This document shows, piece after piece, positions 32,996 to 41,807 of a stretch of 64,000 nucleotides of DNA (positions are counted from its first letter, which is position 1; each line of letters begins with the position of its first letter). The DNA is from an uncultured Oscillospiraceae bacterium. GTDB taxonomy: Bacteria > Bacillota > Clostridia > Oscillospirales > Oscillospiraceae. Under the pieces are notes generated by a model. That model made no database searches. It saw only the letters and a program-made list of their open reading frames with translations, and was not told the origin of the DNA. The translations under genes were made by a program, and so were the position numbers. The stretch covers positions 1 to 64,000 of the forward strand of contig CALWOF010000001.1 in NCBI GenBank assembly GCA_944382995.1, read 5' to 3'.

Positions 32996-34057
32996 TCACT
33001 TCATGGTCATTCCGCCCTGGTTGGGCGTTTCGATTTTCTGACCCTCCTGAATCTCTTTTTGAAGGGCATTCATGGCACAGGTCATCTGCTCTGTGCGATC
33101 CGCCTCCTGCTCCCGGCTCCAGAACTCCCGCAGCTGATCCACTGGATCAACCAGCGAGAGCAGGAATGTCAGCTGCTCATCTGAGTACAGGTCCATATCC
33201 CGGAGCAGGGAGTCCCGGCAGGTGCGGACCGCGGCAAGCTCCTCTGACCGGTCCAGGATCTCTTGAGGTGAGAGTTCCAGAAGTATTTTTTCGTATGCGT
33301 TCCATCGGCCGGAGATCCGGTCAGAAAGAAATCGCTCCTTTGTCGGACGGTCCAGCCGGATTTTCTTTTCTCCATCGAGTTCCAGCAGGCGGCTCTTCGC
33401 CCAGTCCGGCAGATACATTGCCTTCAATGGCCCAATAAAATCCCCGCGATTCCAGCGGGTCGTCTCGCCGTCTGCCAGGCAGGTTGCCCGGATCGTCTCC
33501 GCCATAGCGTGGGGGAGACACCCAAAGCCACTGTTGGCAAACCAGAGCTGATCTTGGGGCGACCAGTGGGATTCCTTCAGCGCGGACGGGGACAGTGCCA
33601 GCACCTTCCCCTTGTAATCCAACTCTGGTAAAGAGTCTGGTTCACAGTGCTCCGGGCCAAATAGATCGAAGGTCCGATATGCTTGGCGATACTGATTCAC
33701 TACACCGTCCAGCACCGTGGTGTGGCTTCTCACCACAAAACTGAGATTGTGCTGTTCGTCCGGTGGAACGGAAACTGCTTGCGCCCATGCTTTGTTGCAA
33801 AGGCTATACCGTCCATGCCACTCTAGCTGTTGGATGGTATTGGCCAGCACCCAGGCTGTCCGCTTATAGCCGAACTTTTGAAGTGCCTCTTTCAGACAAT
33901 CATCCTCTAGACATGTTCCATCGAAGTGCTGACGGACGGCTTTCTCGATGGCCTCTTTGCAGTCAATGTTGGTAAGATAACTGGCCCGCCATAGAGATAG
34001 TTCACCCCTGCATCGGGCCTCTTCCGCGGAGTAGGGATACAAGAACGTCTCATCCAT
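32996..34057 (-). CDS. DUF3849 protein with shared C-terminal tail
   Basis: A 353-residue protein. The N-terminal 110 residues fit DUF3849: LYPYSAEEARCRGELSLWRA, CKEAIEKAVRQHFDG and VLANTIQQLEWHGRYS. The rest is alpha-helical and Trp-rich. It ends NQGGMTMK, the clearest example of the shared tail; the SD of the next gene lies beyond the stop, so the tail is not there to make it. The start ATG 34057 overlaps the upstream AbrB-like gene by eight bases. Function unknown. Confidence 0.75.
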   Translation of the reverse strand: MDETFLYPYSAEEARCRGELSLWRASYLTNIDCKEAIEKAVRQHFDGTCLEDDCLKEALQKFGYKRTAWVLANTIQQLEWHGRYSLCNKAWAQAVSVPPDEQHNLSFVVRSHTTVLDGVVNQYRQAYRTFDLFGPEHCEPDSLPELDYKGKVLALSPSALKESHWSPQDQLWFANSGFGCLPHAMAETIRATCLADGETTRWNRGDFIGPLKAMYLPDWAKSRLLELDGEKKIRLDRPTKERFLSDRISGRWNAYEKILLELSPQEILDRSEELAAVRTCRDSLLRDMDLYSDEQLTFLLSLVDPVDQLREFWSREQEADRTEQMTCAMNALQKEIQEGQKIETPNQGGMTMK

Positions 34058-34556
34058 TCTTCTCGCCCTCCTGCCGCAGAAGCATGCGCAGGCCATCCAG
34101 GTCTACGCCGCAGTCTTCCAACATACCCAGGATCTCTTCTTCCTGCCCTTCCAGAGGATCGGGCATATCCACATCCGGCTCCGCGGCAGTGACGATGACT
34201 CGACCATCCTCTACTGTGGTATCCAGTCCCTCATCCGGATCGATCCCCGCCTGTTCCAGGAGGCAGGGCGGGATCATAAGGTCGCAGTCCTCCTCGCATC
34301 CGCTGCAGTTCCCCCTTTTTGCGGCTCTCCGGCTTTCCTGTGCCAACTGGACAAGAAGGGAAACTGCCAGCTCCGAGAACTGGTCGATCGCCTCCATACT
34401 TTCCGCAACAGATAGATCCTCCCGTTTCACCAGAATGTAGCCGCTTCCCACCAGAAGGTCCAACGTCTTCTCATCTTCGGTCTTAGAGAGCTGGAGCGCG
34501 GCACGAGGAAGGACTAAGGTCTTCTTACTGAGGTCATGGTTGATTTTGAAATGCAT
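34050..34556 (-). CDS. AbrB/SpoVT-like protein with cysteine knuckle
   Basis: A 168-residue protein behind AGGAGGAAG. MHFKINHDLSKKTLVLPRAA suggests a DNA-binding beta strand. A cysteine group NCSGCEEDC precedes LMIPPCLLEQAGIDPDEGLD, an AbrB-like motif. The tail is acidic. Likely a small regulator in the operon with the Dam methylase. Confidence 0.6.
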   Translation of the reverse strand: MHFKINHDLSKKTLVLPRAALQLSKTEDEKTLDLLVGSGYILVKREDLSVAESMEAIDQFSELAVSLLVQLAQESRRAAKRGNCSGCEEDCDLMIPPCLLEQAGIDPDEGLDTTVEDGRVIVTAAEPDVDMPDPLEGQEEEILGMLEDCGVDLDGLRMLLRQEGEKNG

Positions 34557-34575
34557 TTTACTTCCTCCTGTTTCG

Positions 34576-35571
34576 TTAAAAATTGACGATTTTGAGCGGT
34601 CTGCGGGGAATATGGACCAGTTCCATTTCCAGCTTCATGGCTGGAGCGTCAAAAAGCGTCAGCTGACTGGTCATAAACGGACGGGGATCGTAGTTGGTGA
34701 TAAGCAGCTCCTTGTATTCCGCCCCCTGCTTCTTCGCCAAGGGGTTATCCCGCCGGAATGCGATGATATAGAAGTCCTTGTACATATTTCGGATGTAAGC
34801 ACAGTCGTTGTAGGACAGGACCACATAGCCCTTGCATCTGAGCAGGGTGCGCCAGAGTCGGACATGAGCGCGCTTGGAGAATAGCGGCTGGTAGCATTTC
34901 TCCGCATCATAATAGGGCGGGTCACAGTAGAACAGTGCCTCCGGCTGGTCCCGTTCCAGGATCAGCCGGACCGCGTCCTTGCTCTCGATCACCACATCCT
35001 CCAGGCGCCGGCTTGCCGCCAGGATGAGGGGGATGGCCGTATAGATCCTCGGCACCTTCACGCCAAAGGATGTGACCGTGCCGCTGAAGCTGCCCCGGAT
35101 GTTCTGATAGAAGATGGCGGCCCGATGGACATCAAACAGTTCCAGGCGCTGCTTCAGGATGGGACGTAGCTCCTCCGCCTGTTCTTTTGTAAAACAGGTC
35201 TGGTCATCCAGCAGCGCCAGTTCTTCCCGGACATTTCGCTCATAGACCTCCCAATGGAGCTCTTTGTGGGCCAGGAAGTCCTTGTAGAGTTGGAAAATAG
35301 CCCGGGAGTGGATGGGGAGAAACCCCAGTTCCTGAAGCAGTTGTCCGGTCTGTTCCTTCACGCAGAGGAAGAGATTGGACAGGTTTTCGTCCAGATCGTT
35401 GTAGATATCCAGCCGGCCTGGGTCCGCGGGCAATCCCAGCAGCACGGAGCCGCTGCCGCCGAATGGTTCGGCGTATAGCGAAAATTTGGGAGGAAACACC
35501 TGCCGGATATCTGGCGCCATCCGCTCCTTGTTCCCCATCCACGGGAAATACGAGCGGGCTGTCTCACGCAT
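34576..35571 (-). CDS. D12-class DNA adenine methyltransferase
   Basis: A 331-residue protein starting MRETARSYFPWMGNKERM. It has the AdoMet motif YAEPFGGSGSVLLGL (about 40-54) and the catalytic DPPYYDAEKCY (about 220), as in Dam/D12 N6-adenine methylases, somewhat longer than Dam. It would methylate the element's DNA and protect it from restriction after transfer. The start at 35571 is behind GGAGGA and overlaps the HTH gene upstream by eight bases. Confidence 0.88.
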   Translation of the reverse strand: MRETARSYFPWMGNKERMAPDIRQVFPPKFSLYAEPFGGSGSVLLGLPADPGRLDIYNDLDENLSNLFLCVKEQTGQLLQELGFLPIHSRAIFQLYKDFLAHKELHWEVYERNVREELALLDDQTCFTKEQAEELRPILKQRLELFDVHRAAIFYQNIRGSFSGTVTSFGVKVPRIYTAIPLILAASRRLEDVVIESKDAVRLILERDQPEALFYCDPPYYDAEKCYQPLFSKRAHVRLWRTLLRCKGYVVLSYNDCAYIRNMYKDFYIIAFRRDNPLAKKQGAEYKELLITNYDPRPFMTSQLTLFDAPAMKLEMELVHIPRRPLKIVNF

Positions 35572-35878
35572 GCCGCGTTCCTCCACCGGCACCAAATCCA
35601 TCCAGGGTCCTCTCCAGGCCGCTGATATCCGCATCCAGTCCGGCACGCATCTTTTTGAGGTTTTGGATCGTGGTGTAAATGTCCCCTGCGGTCTGGGCGA
35701 GAAAATAGCCCCGTCCTACGCTGGCAATGGGGATGCCTTCCCGACGCAGCCGGTTCACCTGCCTGCCAAGCTCCTTCTCTGAGACACGCAGGATCCGCGC
35801 CAACTCCCGACTGCTGCTGGCGCGTTCCTTTCCCCGGCAATGGTGAAACAGATACTCTTTCAACACCTCTTTTTGCAT
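35564..35878 (-). CDS. Winged-helix regulator
   Basis: A 104-residue protein beginning MQKEVLKEYLFHHCRGKERA. SSRELARILRVSEKELGRQVNRLRREG is a winged-helix DNA-binding unit, IASVGRGYFLAQ the wing, then a helical tail. Strong SD AGGAGG before 35878. First gene after the terminator at 35921-35963, so it probably regulates its own operon. Confidence 0.75.
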   Translation of the reverse strand: MQKEVLKEYLFHHCRGKERASSSRELARILRVSEKELGRQVNRLRREGIPIASVGRGYFLAQTAGDIYTTIQNLKKMRAGLDADISGLERTLDGFGAGGGTRHA

Positions 35879-35920
35879 GTTTGCCTCCTCTCCGGGTCCC
35901 GCTTTCCCGAAAATGGGCAC

Positions 35921-35963
35921 AAAAAAAGAAGGGGCCGCTGTCCCTTTCAGGAAAACGGCCCCT
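35921..35963 (-). terminator. Intrinsic terminator with conserved downstream module
   Basis: GGGGCCGTTTTCC..GGACAGCGGCCCC then CTTCTTTTTTTG on the minus strand. The bases after the U-tract (GTGCCCAT, TTTCGGG, GGGACCCGG) recur in the same order after the terminator at 41759-41791, showing that the two intergenic regions are related. Confidence 0.85.
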
Positions 35964-35977
35964 ATTTGTATTTGATT

Positions 35978-37072
35978 TTACATGGTCATATCCCAGCCTT
36001 GATGAGGTGGTTCAGGCGTCCGCAGGTGTTGAAACTCCCGGTCATTCCGCCGGATGTAGGCGGTCTCTGCTGTATTGAGCCGGTATCCCATCTGCTCCAG
36101 CAGGGATTCCCCAAATTCAGCTGTGTCAATGCAGCCTCGCAGGATGGGGTCCTTGGACCATCCTTTCCTTTCCAACTCCTGCTTTCCAAACGTCTCTATG
36201 TTTTCTGCTCGTACAAAGTCATAGCAGTGCAGATTTTGGGCGATGTCCAGTGCCGCATCGAGTCGGTGGCAGTTCTCGTACTCCAGAGCAGCCAGGAATC
36301 GCCCCGTGAAGTCCGGCATTCCCTGACCTTGCTCTTCCAGCAAAAAACCCAGATTATTCCCATCCCGGATCAGGTCCTCCAGATCCGGATACTCTTCAAG
36401 GCGTATGGTGATCCCCGGAAGAGAGCAGCGCGCCTCCAGCAACTCACATTCTTGGATGGTCCCTACCTTCAGCTCTCGTAAGGCTAAGGCGATCTCACCC
36501 AGCCGGCCATCTACCTCTGCAGCGGCGTGGTCCGGCAGGCAGACCCAGACTCCTTTGGGTACAGCAGGTGTCGCCAGCCGGAGCCGCAGGCTCCAGTCCG
36601 TCTCCTGCACCTTATCCAGGTTCGTGCCATCGTAGGTCTGCTTCGGTTCCCGACCGGGGAGCACCACAAAGCAGTCTCCGATGAAGACACCTGGGTGCTG
36701 GTCCTCATAGCGGCATCCAATTTGATACAGATCGGCGTAGGGAATCGCTGCCTCCGGTAGCTCAGCCTCATAGCGCAAGTAATACTCTCCCAGCGCCTCG
36801 TAGCTGCCCGCTGGACAGAGCACCTCGTAGTCCGAAAGGGAGAGCAGGCAGTTGATGGACTCCACGGTCTCTTGCCGGTCCAGCTTCAGCACCGCCGCCA
36901 GCAGCTCGTCTCCCGCTTTGCCCGAGACCTCTTTCAGCCGTCCCGTAGTCAACATGACCGTGGACAGTTGATATGCCTCTCGGACAGAAAGTGTTTTCAA
37001 CCGGTCTAAAAGCCATTGCTTCTCAATGTCATTTGCGGGCTGTCTGAACAGATTTCCTTCAATTTTGCCCAT
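35978..37072 (-). CDS. Cargo protein with shared tail, 364 aa
   Basis: Starts MGKIEGNLFRQPANDIEKQW at 37072 behind AGGTGA, which overlaps the last codons of the upstream gene. N-terminal helical segment WLLDRLKTLSVREAYQLSTV, then YEALGEYYLRYEAELPEAAI and CRYEDQHPGVFIGDCFVV. It ends HQGWDMTM just before a terminator, so its tail has no role as an SD. It resembles long proteins on Clostridia conjugative elements sometimes labelled antirestriction; I cannot confirm that. Confidence 0.65.
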   Translation of the reverse strand: MGKIEGNLFRQPANDIEKQWLLDRLKTLSVREAYQLSTVMLTTGRLKEVSGKAGDELLAAVLKLDRQETVESINCLLSLSDYEVLCPAGSYEALGEYYLRYEAELPEAAIPYADLYQIGCRYEDQHPGVFIGDCFVVLPGREPKQTYDGTNLDKVQETDWSLRLRLATPAVPKGVWVCLPDHAAAEVDGRLGEIALALRELKVGTIQECELLEARCSLPGITIRLEEYPDLEDLIRDGNNLGFLLEEQGQGMPDFTGRFLAALEYENCHRLDAALDIAQNLHCYDFVRAENIETFGKQELERKGWSKDPILRGCIDTAEFGESLLEQMGYRLNTAETAYIRRNDREFQHLRTPEPPHQGWDMTM

Positions 37073-37077
37073 GCCAA

Positions 37078-38337
37078 TCACCTCATCTTCATACCGCCAC
37101 GCTGAAGCTGTGCCTTCTGCGCCTGATCCTGCCGGAAGCAGGGAAGAGGACTACCGTCCTTCCGGCGGATCAGGCCATAGTCCGTGATGGCCGCGTCGCC
37201 CTTCTCCAACCATTTTTGGCCGATCCGGGCCGCCTGCGGCGTCCGGAACAGCTCTTCCGGCAGATCCGGGTACTTTTCCCGCAAAACCACCTCCGTGTAA
37301 TCCCAGGGTTCCGCGATCTCCGGCCGGAGTTCGTACTGGTCAAGGCCGTGCATCAGCCCGATGGCCTCCTGCAGACTGGGATGTCTGGCCACGGACAGCA
37401 GAGCCTTGTATTTGATCCGGTCTGCTTCATCCCAGACACGTTTGTTCTGAGCCAGGTTCTTTGCGAATTCGTTTGCCATGTCGATGCCGCCCTCCCAATC
37501 GATGGCATCGTCAACCGCATCCCGCAGAGAGGGTACTTCACAATCAATGCAGCGGAAGGAGCACTCGTCCACCGAGGCCGCGTCCACCTCACCCACCACT
37601 CGCCAGATGTCGGCATTCTCGGCGGGGAGGTTCAGGATTGCAGTCTGATCATTATCGTAACTGGGGTCGTTGAAAAAGCCCTTGCTCACCTCCAGTTCGA
37701 CTGGGGCGCCAAGGCGGTCGAAGTACGCCATTATACCCCCACGCCGATAGACTTCCTTGAAGTCGTTGCCGGGCTCTACATAACCCCGGCTGGTGAATAC
37801 GCCGTCAAAATCCTCCTGATGCTTTTGACCGAACACCTTCAACAACGCATTCTGAAACGCGCTGCCTGATTCCGTGGTGTCCAGCAGGGCTATTGCCTCC
37901 TTCGGCAGAACCTCGCTCTCATACAAAAGCGCCCCAAGCTCCTGTACGGTGAAGACGTGGGGCGCCAATGTGCAGATGTCCGTGTTATAGGTCAGGTTGA
38001 TCAGGCGGGGCAGGGGGATGGGACCGGTGTGTTGTCGGCTCTCAATTTGGAGCAGACCGTCCAGGCCCATACGGTCATCCTCGCTCAGCATGGTCAGCCG
38101 CTGGGCCAGGAGATTCAATTCATACAGGTTGACGTTATCACCGATCATCCCACGCTGGATGCCGGGATATTCAATTCTGGTCAGCTCATTATGACAGTCT
38201 CTGGCATCATTGATCCGGGCTTTCTCTAGGGCGTCGTGAAACTCTGCCCAGGTGGCTGGCAGCTCCAGGACCGTGGCTGTCTCATACCCCTTGGGAGTCT
38301 TGTTGCTGATTTCCACCTCAAATATCCTTTCAGCCAA
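37078..38337 (-). CDS. Cargo protein with shared tail, 419 aa
   Basis: Contains NLYELNLLAQRLTMLSEDDR and GPIPLPRLINLTYNTDICTL, then VFTVQELGALLYESEVLP and a VFTSRGYVEPGNDFKEVYR segment. I associate this arrangement with large uncharacterised or putative antirestriction proteins of gut conjugative elements. The start is TTG 38337, seven bases after GGGAGGG in the end of the upstream gene. It ends RGGMKMR. Second in a tightly packed operon of tail-bearing proteins. Confidence 0.7.
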   Translation of the reverse strand: MAERIFEVEISNKTPKGYETATVLELPATWAEFHDALEKARINDARDCHNELTRIEYPGIQRGMIGDNVNLYELNLLAQRLTMLSEDDRMGLDGLLQIESRQHTGPIPLPRLINLTYNTDICTLAPHVFTVQELGALLYESEVLPKEAIALLDTTESGSAFQNALLKVFGQKHQEDFDGVFTSRGYVEPGNDFKEVYRRGGIMAYFDRLGAPVELEVSKGFFNDPSYDNDQTAILNLPAENADIWRVVGEVDAASVDECSFRCIDCEVPSLRDAVDDAIDWEGGIDMANEFAKNLAQNKRVWDEADRIKYKALLSVARHPSLQEAIGLMHGLDQYELRPEIAEPWDYTEVVLREKYPDLPEELFRTPQAARIGQKWLEKGDAAITDYGLIRRKDGSPLPCFRQDQAQKAQLQRGGMKMR

Positions 38338-39313
38338 GAGTTATCCCTCCCATCTGTTCTTTCCGCTGAATTTCGTAGTTCTTGGGATCGGCGCCTGGGA
38401 CATCCCAGCCCGCCATGGAACCGATTTCCATGGCCATTCGCTGGGCGGGTGTGACCCCCAGCTTCTCGTTGAGTCTGTCTGCCTCTTCTACATTCCGCTC
38501 TTTATCGCCTGTTTCCCATTCGGAGGGATAGTAGCCGGACTCACCACGCCTGATGCAGATGAGCTGTCCGGTGGTCATCAGGGTGGAAAAGCACATTTCA
38601 GGAAGGCCATCTGCCATTTTAGGCGCAAACCGTTCCTGTTCAGTTTGGATGCACCAGTTGTCCCATTGCCACAGGTGGACATACAGTTCTCCGCCATCGA
38701 CCTCGATTTCTCGCTGCTCAAAGCCTTCGCCCCAGCCGTCCGATGCCTGACCAGCAATGTATTCTTTGAGCGTGTTCAGCTCCGTAGGGGAAAGGGTCCC
38801 GACCACACGGCATTCCGCCACACCCCAGAGCCGTCCATCCCGGACTTCCGCAGTAAACTCTGCAGAGCGCACCTTGTCATATACACTGTCTTGCTCTCCA
38901 TACCAGTGCATGAGGCCGCGCTCTTTCTCCTCCGGTATCCGATTCTTGACCATGGCTCCCAAGATCTGATCCTCATAGTCCATCAACGTCCGGCCATCCC
39001 ATACTTCACCAGTCTCGTCAACATCGCCCCACTCGTCCCGCGGGTAGAAGTCAGCAGTTAAAGGCATATAGAGCCTCAACAGGGTTGGTTCCGGGGGCAG
39101 AACTTTGAAGCGATCTTCCCCAATGACTACACCCAGTTCTCGACCGTTGTTCCATTTCACATGAAAGGTACCAAGGTCATCAACGAATTCCAGAACCCCC
39201 GTGGTGCCGGGCGGGATCGGAGCAGGATCGCTGCCCATCTCAGTGAGCTGAATGCGGCTGCCCGCAGGGTATTGCTCCCGCAGAAAGTCCAGCCACTCTT
39301 TGGCAATTTTCAT
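38330..39313 (-). CDS. DUF4314 protein with shared tail
   Basis: A 327-residue protein. The first 70 residues match DUF4314 (YPAGSRIQLTEMGSDPAPIP, GVLEFVDDLGTFHVKWNNGR), a small SH3-like module of mobile elements. The middle has DGRTLMDYEDQILGAM and HWYGEQDSVYDKVRS; the end is PAQRMAMEIGSMAGWDVPGA and MGGITLG. Start ATG 39313 behind GAGGGGG. Function unknown. Confidence 0.75.
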   Translation of the reverse strand: MKIAKEWLDFLREQYPAGSRIQLTEMGSDPAPIPPGTTGVLEFVDDLGTFHVKWNNGRELGVVIGEDRFKVLPPEPTLLRLYMPLTADFYPRDEWGDVDETGEVWDGRTLMDYEDQILGAMVKNRIPEEKERGLMHWYGEQDSVYDKVRSAEFTAEVRDGRLWGVAECRVVGTLSPTELNTLKEYIAGQASDGWGEGFEQREIEVDGGELYVHLWQWDNWCIQTEQERFAPKMADGLPEMCFSTLMTTGQLICIRRGESGYYPSEWETGDKERNVEEADRLNEKLGVTPAQRMAMEIGSMAGWDVPGADPKNYEIQRKEQMGGITLG

Positions 39314-39316
39314 ATC

Positions 39317-40312
39317 TCACATCCCCCTCATGCGCATCCCGCAGTCCATCTTCTGGACCTGTGGCGCTTCGTAGATCGTATTTCGGCCATAGGTGATGCG
39401 GACAATATCCTCGGCACGATATTTCTGGCAGATCCCAAACACCTCTTCGAAGCGCCGGTGATCCGAAGATGGAGCGCCGTAAAGATCATAGGTATCATGG
39501 TAGCCCTTCAAAGATCTCGCCGATGTCTTGAAGGTCAGCTCCTTTCCATCTTTTTGGACCGTCACCGACACGGTCTTTCCACCGCAGGCCTCCACTGCTT
39601 CTGTGATCGTCCGCATCCGATAGATGGGATGCTGCTCATTTCTCAGGAAATCCTGGTATTTTTTATCCATGCTGTCGTTTTCCAGAAACTGCAGCAGGAA
39701 ATTCTCCTGGTTTTCCTGCATATACCGTTCCGCTGCCTCCCGTATAAACGTTTCAGGGTCCCGAATGTAAGCTAACAGGTTTCCTTCGCTCATACGCCGG
39801 ACTGAATAGCAGGACCGGAACTGGATCGGCGCGGGCGCCCTTTGCATGAACCGTTCTATCGCGTCGCCCTCAGCAGTATGTCGTCGATAGGACCGGAGGG
39901 CCGATACCGCATCAGGGCTGGTGAGTTTTTTCACCTGAAGCCTGGTCCTGTCATTCTCGATAAGACCCTCGACCATTTGGTTGACCTGCGTGGCGATATA
40001 TTCCGGAAGTTGATCGCAGTCCATCTGTTCCACAGCCGTCAGGCCGTCTACCAGATCCGACAGCGTGCTTTTCGCCATATAGACGCTTTTCCATTGGCGT
40101 TCATACAGTCCGCAGAAATACAGGCGATCCCTCCAGCCGATGCTGTCGCCGTAATAGGAGTCATTGCCGAAAAGATAGTCGATCTCTGCGTCCTTGGGGA
40201 TTTTCACAATAAAAGATGATCCCTCGCCATGTTTGGCCACCAGGAAAGGATCCTCTCGCTGCTCCAGCCAGGACCACAGTTCTGGCCGTGTTAATTTCGT
40301 TTCTATGTTCAT
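39317..40312 (-). CDS. Cargo protein with shared tail, 331 aa
   Basis: Starts MNIETKLTRPELWSWLEQRE at 40312, eight bases after GGGAGGG within the upstream gene's end. Soluble and helical: YIATQVNQMVEGLIENDRTR, NLLAYIRDPETFIREAAERY. It ends CGMRMRGM. The region IVKIPKDAEIDYLFGND weakly echoes the N-terminal half of the ankyrin-like cargo protein (EIPKDADIFC). Function unknown. Confidence 0.65.
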   Translation of the reverse strand: MNIETKLTRPELWSWLEQREDPFLVAKHGEGSSFIVKIPKDAEIDYLFGNDSYYGDSIGWRDRLYFCGLYERQWKSVYMAKSTLSDLVDGLTAVEQMDCDQLPEYIATQVNQMVEGLIENDRTRLQVKKLTSPDAVSALRSYRRHTAEGDAIERFMQRAPAPIQFRSCYSVRRMSEGNLLAYIRDPETFIREAAERYMQENQENFLLQFLENDSMDKKYQDFLRNEQHPIYRMRTITEAVEACGGKTVSVTVQKDGKELTFKTSARSLKGYHDTYDLYGAPSSDHRRFEEVFGICQKYRAEDIVRITYGRNTIYEAPQVQKMDCGMRMRGM

Positions 40313-41004
40313 CTGCAAAGCCCTCCCAATTTCATTTCTCCTCCAGATCGCTGTGGATTTTCCTCCCCGACATAATCCCAGAGGATATCATCCACTGCCT
40401 TCCGCACCGCCGGGTCATCCGTCAGAGTCTCATGCCGGAATCCGGTGGTGTTCCGATAGGGCAGCTCCTCTCGAATGGTCCGAAGGTATTCCTGCGGGTC
40501 TGTGAACTCCTGCTGCTCACCGCTGGCGTAAGTCACGCGGCCCACCAGATGATCCTGCTGCTGCATTCTCTGCTGCCGCAGGTCATAGCAGTACAGGTAC
40601 CCCTGGTATTCCCCTGGTCGTGGGGTGCAGCGCAAGCAGAAGCGGTAGTGCGCAGTCTCTGCGATGTAGCCGTAGATCCGGTCGTTTTTCGAGATCTCCC
40701 CACCATGGTGCCAGCAATAGGAATTCATTGCAGACAGACTTTGCAGAGGGCCATCCTGCCGCAGGGCATCCACGATCATCTGGAGCTCTTCCTTGAACTC
40801 CGGGGTGTTGAGCTGATCACCATTGTGAGGCCACCACGTGGACCAGAACTGCTTTCCTCCTGATCCGAAGTCCATTCGGACATGGCCCACTGTCCCCAGG
40901 ACATCGTCCTGTTCTTCGTCGGAATAGAAGAGACCCGCCTCCTCACGGGAAGCGGGCCTCAAAGCAAATGGGTGTTTTGCTGTAGATCCGTTTTGATTTT
41001 TCAT
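40309..41004 (-). CDS. Cargo protein with shared tail, 231 aa
   Basis: Starts MKNQNGSTAKHPFALRPASR at 41004 behind AGGTGA. Contains HVRMDFGSGGKQFWSTWWPH and a HYRFCLRCTPRPGEYQGYLY segment, then DPAVRKAVDDILWDYVGEEN. It ends SGGEMKLGGLCR. The frame overlaps the end of the upstream gene by 62 bases. Function unknown. Confidence 0.65.
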   Translation of the reverse strand: MKNQNGSTAKHPFALRPASREEAGLFYSDEEQDDVLGTVGHVRMDFGSGGKQFWSTWWPHNGDQLNTPEFKEELQMIVDALRQDGPLQSLSAMNSYCWHHGGEISKNDRIYGYIAETAHYRFCLRCTPRPGEYQGYLYCYDLRQQRMQQQDHLVGRVTYASGEQQEFTDPQEYLRTIREELPYRNTTGFRHETLTDDPAVRKAVDDILWDYVGEENPQRSGGEMKLGGLCR

Positions 41005-41716
41005 CTTCTTCACCTCTCGTTCCTCCCAATCGCAAGACCACAGGCCCATAGTGGTTAATCAGCAGCGCATCCAGGATCAACGCCAGTGTGAGATCATCTA
41101 CAAGGTCCTCATCACACAGTTCTGGGATCGTAATGGTCCGCTGTCTGCGGTAGATCCCACGTGCGGTCTGATACAAGGCATACTCCTGACCGCTGAGATC
41201 ATGCAGCTCCTTCCATTCTTCTAAAGCTGTTGGCCAAAAGCCGAATAGATTGGGCATAGCCCACCGCCGAAGTATCTCGGTAGCTGTCAGCAGGTACAAG
41301 GCCGCCAACCGGTGATTCCAGGCACCGCTTTTACGACAGCTGACCAGATATGTGGAGCAGACTTGCAGGCGGTCAACGTGGCCGTCGTCATAATAGGCGA
41401 CCGATTCTTTTCCTGAAAGTACCTTTCGAAGCCGTTTCCCGAGCATCCCGTCCATCCAGCGTTCGTAGAATACGGATGCCAGCGCACTATACGTGACCAC
41501 ACCCGCTTCTGCCCGCTCCTCCAGCCATGGGCAGACCTGGGAGGCACAGTGTCTCTTCCGGTATTCCGTACAGATTTTGCAGTCCACATCCTCTGGCCGG
41601 TACCGAAACTGGCAGAGGACCATTTGCCCGCCTCCGCGGGGGATGGAATTCGGCGGCGTCATCATCTGCCGCTCCAATCCAGCCAGAGGCGTGTCCTTGA
41701 GAAAATACTTCGTCAT
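40943..41716 (-). CDS. Cysteine-rich cargo protein, 257 aa
   Basis: Starts MTKYFLKDTPLAGLERQMM at 41716 behind AAAGGACGAC. A cysteine group (CKICTEYRKRHCASQVCPW, about residues 46-64) suggests a zinc or Fe-S site. The rest is helical (ALYLLTATEILRRWAMPNLF). It lacks the shared tail and ends ICFEARFP, running 62 bases into the next gene; the overlap could reflect a lost stop or small frameshift. First gene after the terminator at 41759-41791. Confidence 0.65.
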   Translation of the reverse strand: MTKYFLKDTPLAGLERQMMTPPNSIPRGGGQMVLCQFRYRPEDVDCKICTEYRKRHCASQVCPWLEERAEAGVVTYSALASVFYERWMDGMLGKRLRKVLSGKESVAYYDDGHVDRLQVCSTYLVSCRKSGAWNHRLAALYLLTATEILRRWAMPNLFGFWPTALEEWKELHDLSGQEYALYQTARGIYRRQRTITIPELCDEDLVDDLTLALILDALLINHYGPVVLRLGGTRGEEDEKSKRIYSKTPICFEARFP

Positions 41717-41758
41717 GTCGTCCTTTCCGGGCGGAGCTGGGTCCCCGAAAAAGGGCGC

Positions 41759-41791
41759 CAAAAAGGCCGCTCCCCTTTCGGGATCACGGCC
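41759..41791 (-). terminator. Intrinsic terminator, related to 35921-35963
   Basis: GGCCGTGATCCC/GGGGAGCGGCC then TTTTTGG on the minus strand. The bases after it (GCGCCC, TTTTTCGGGGACCC) parallel those after the terminator at 35921-35963. Confidence 0.8.
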
Positions 41792-41807
41792 TCGTCCTAT
41801 TTTTGAT

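Noticed and set aside
37078..39313. The shared C-terminal tail explained purely as an embedded SD for the next gene
   Set aside because: True for some junctions (38337, 39313, 40312), but tails persist at 35978 and 41808 before terminators and at 32996 where the SD is beyond the stop.
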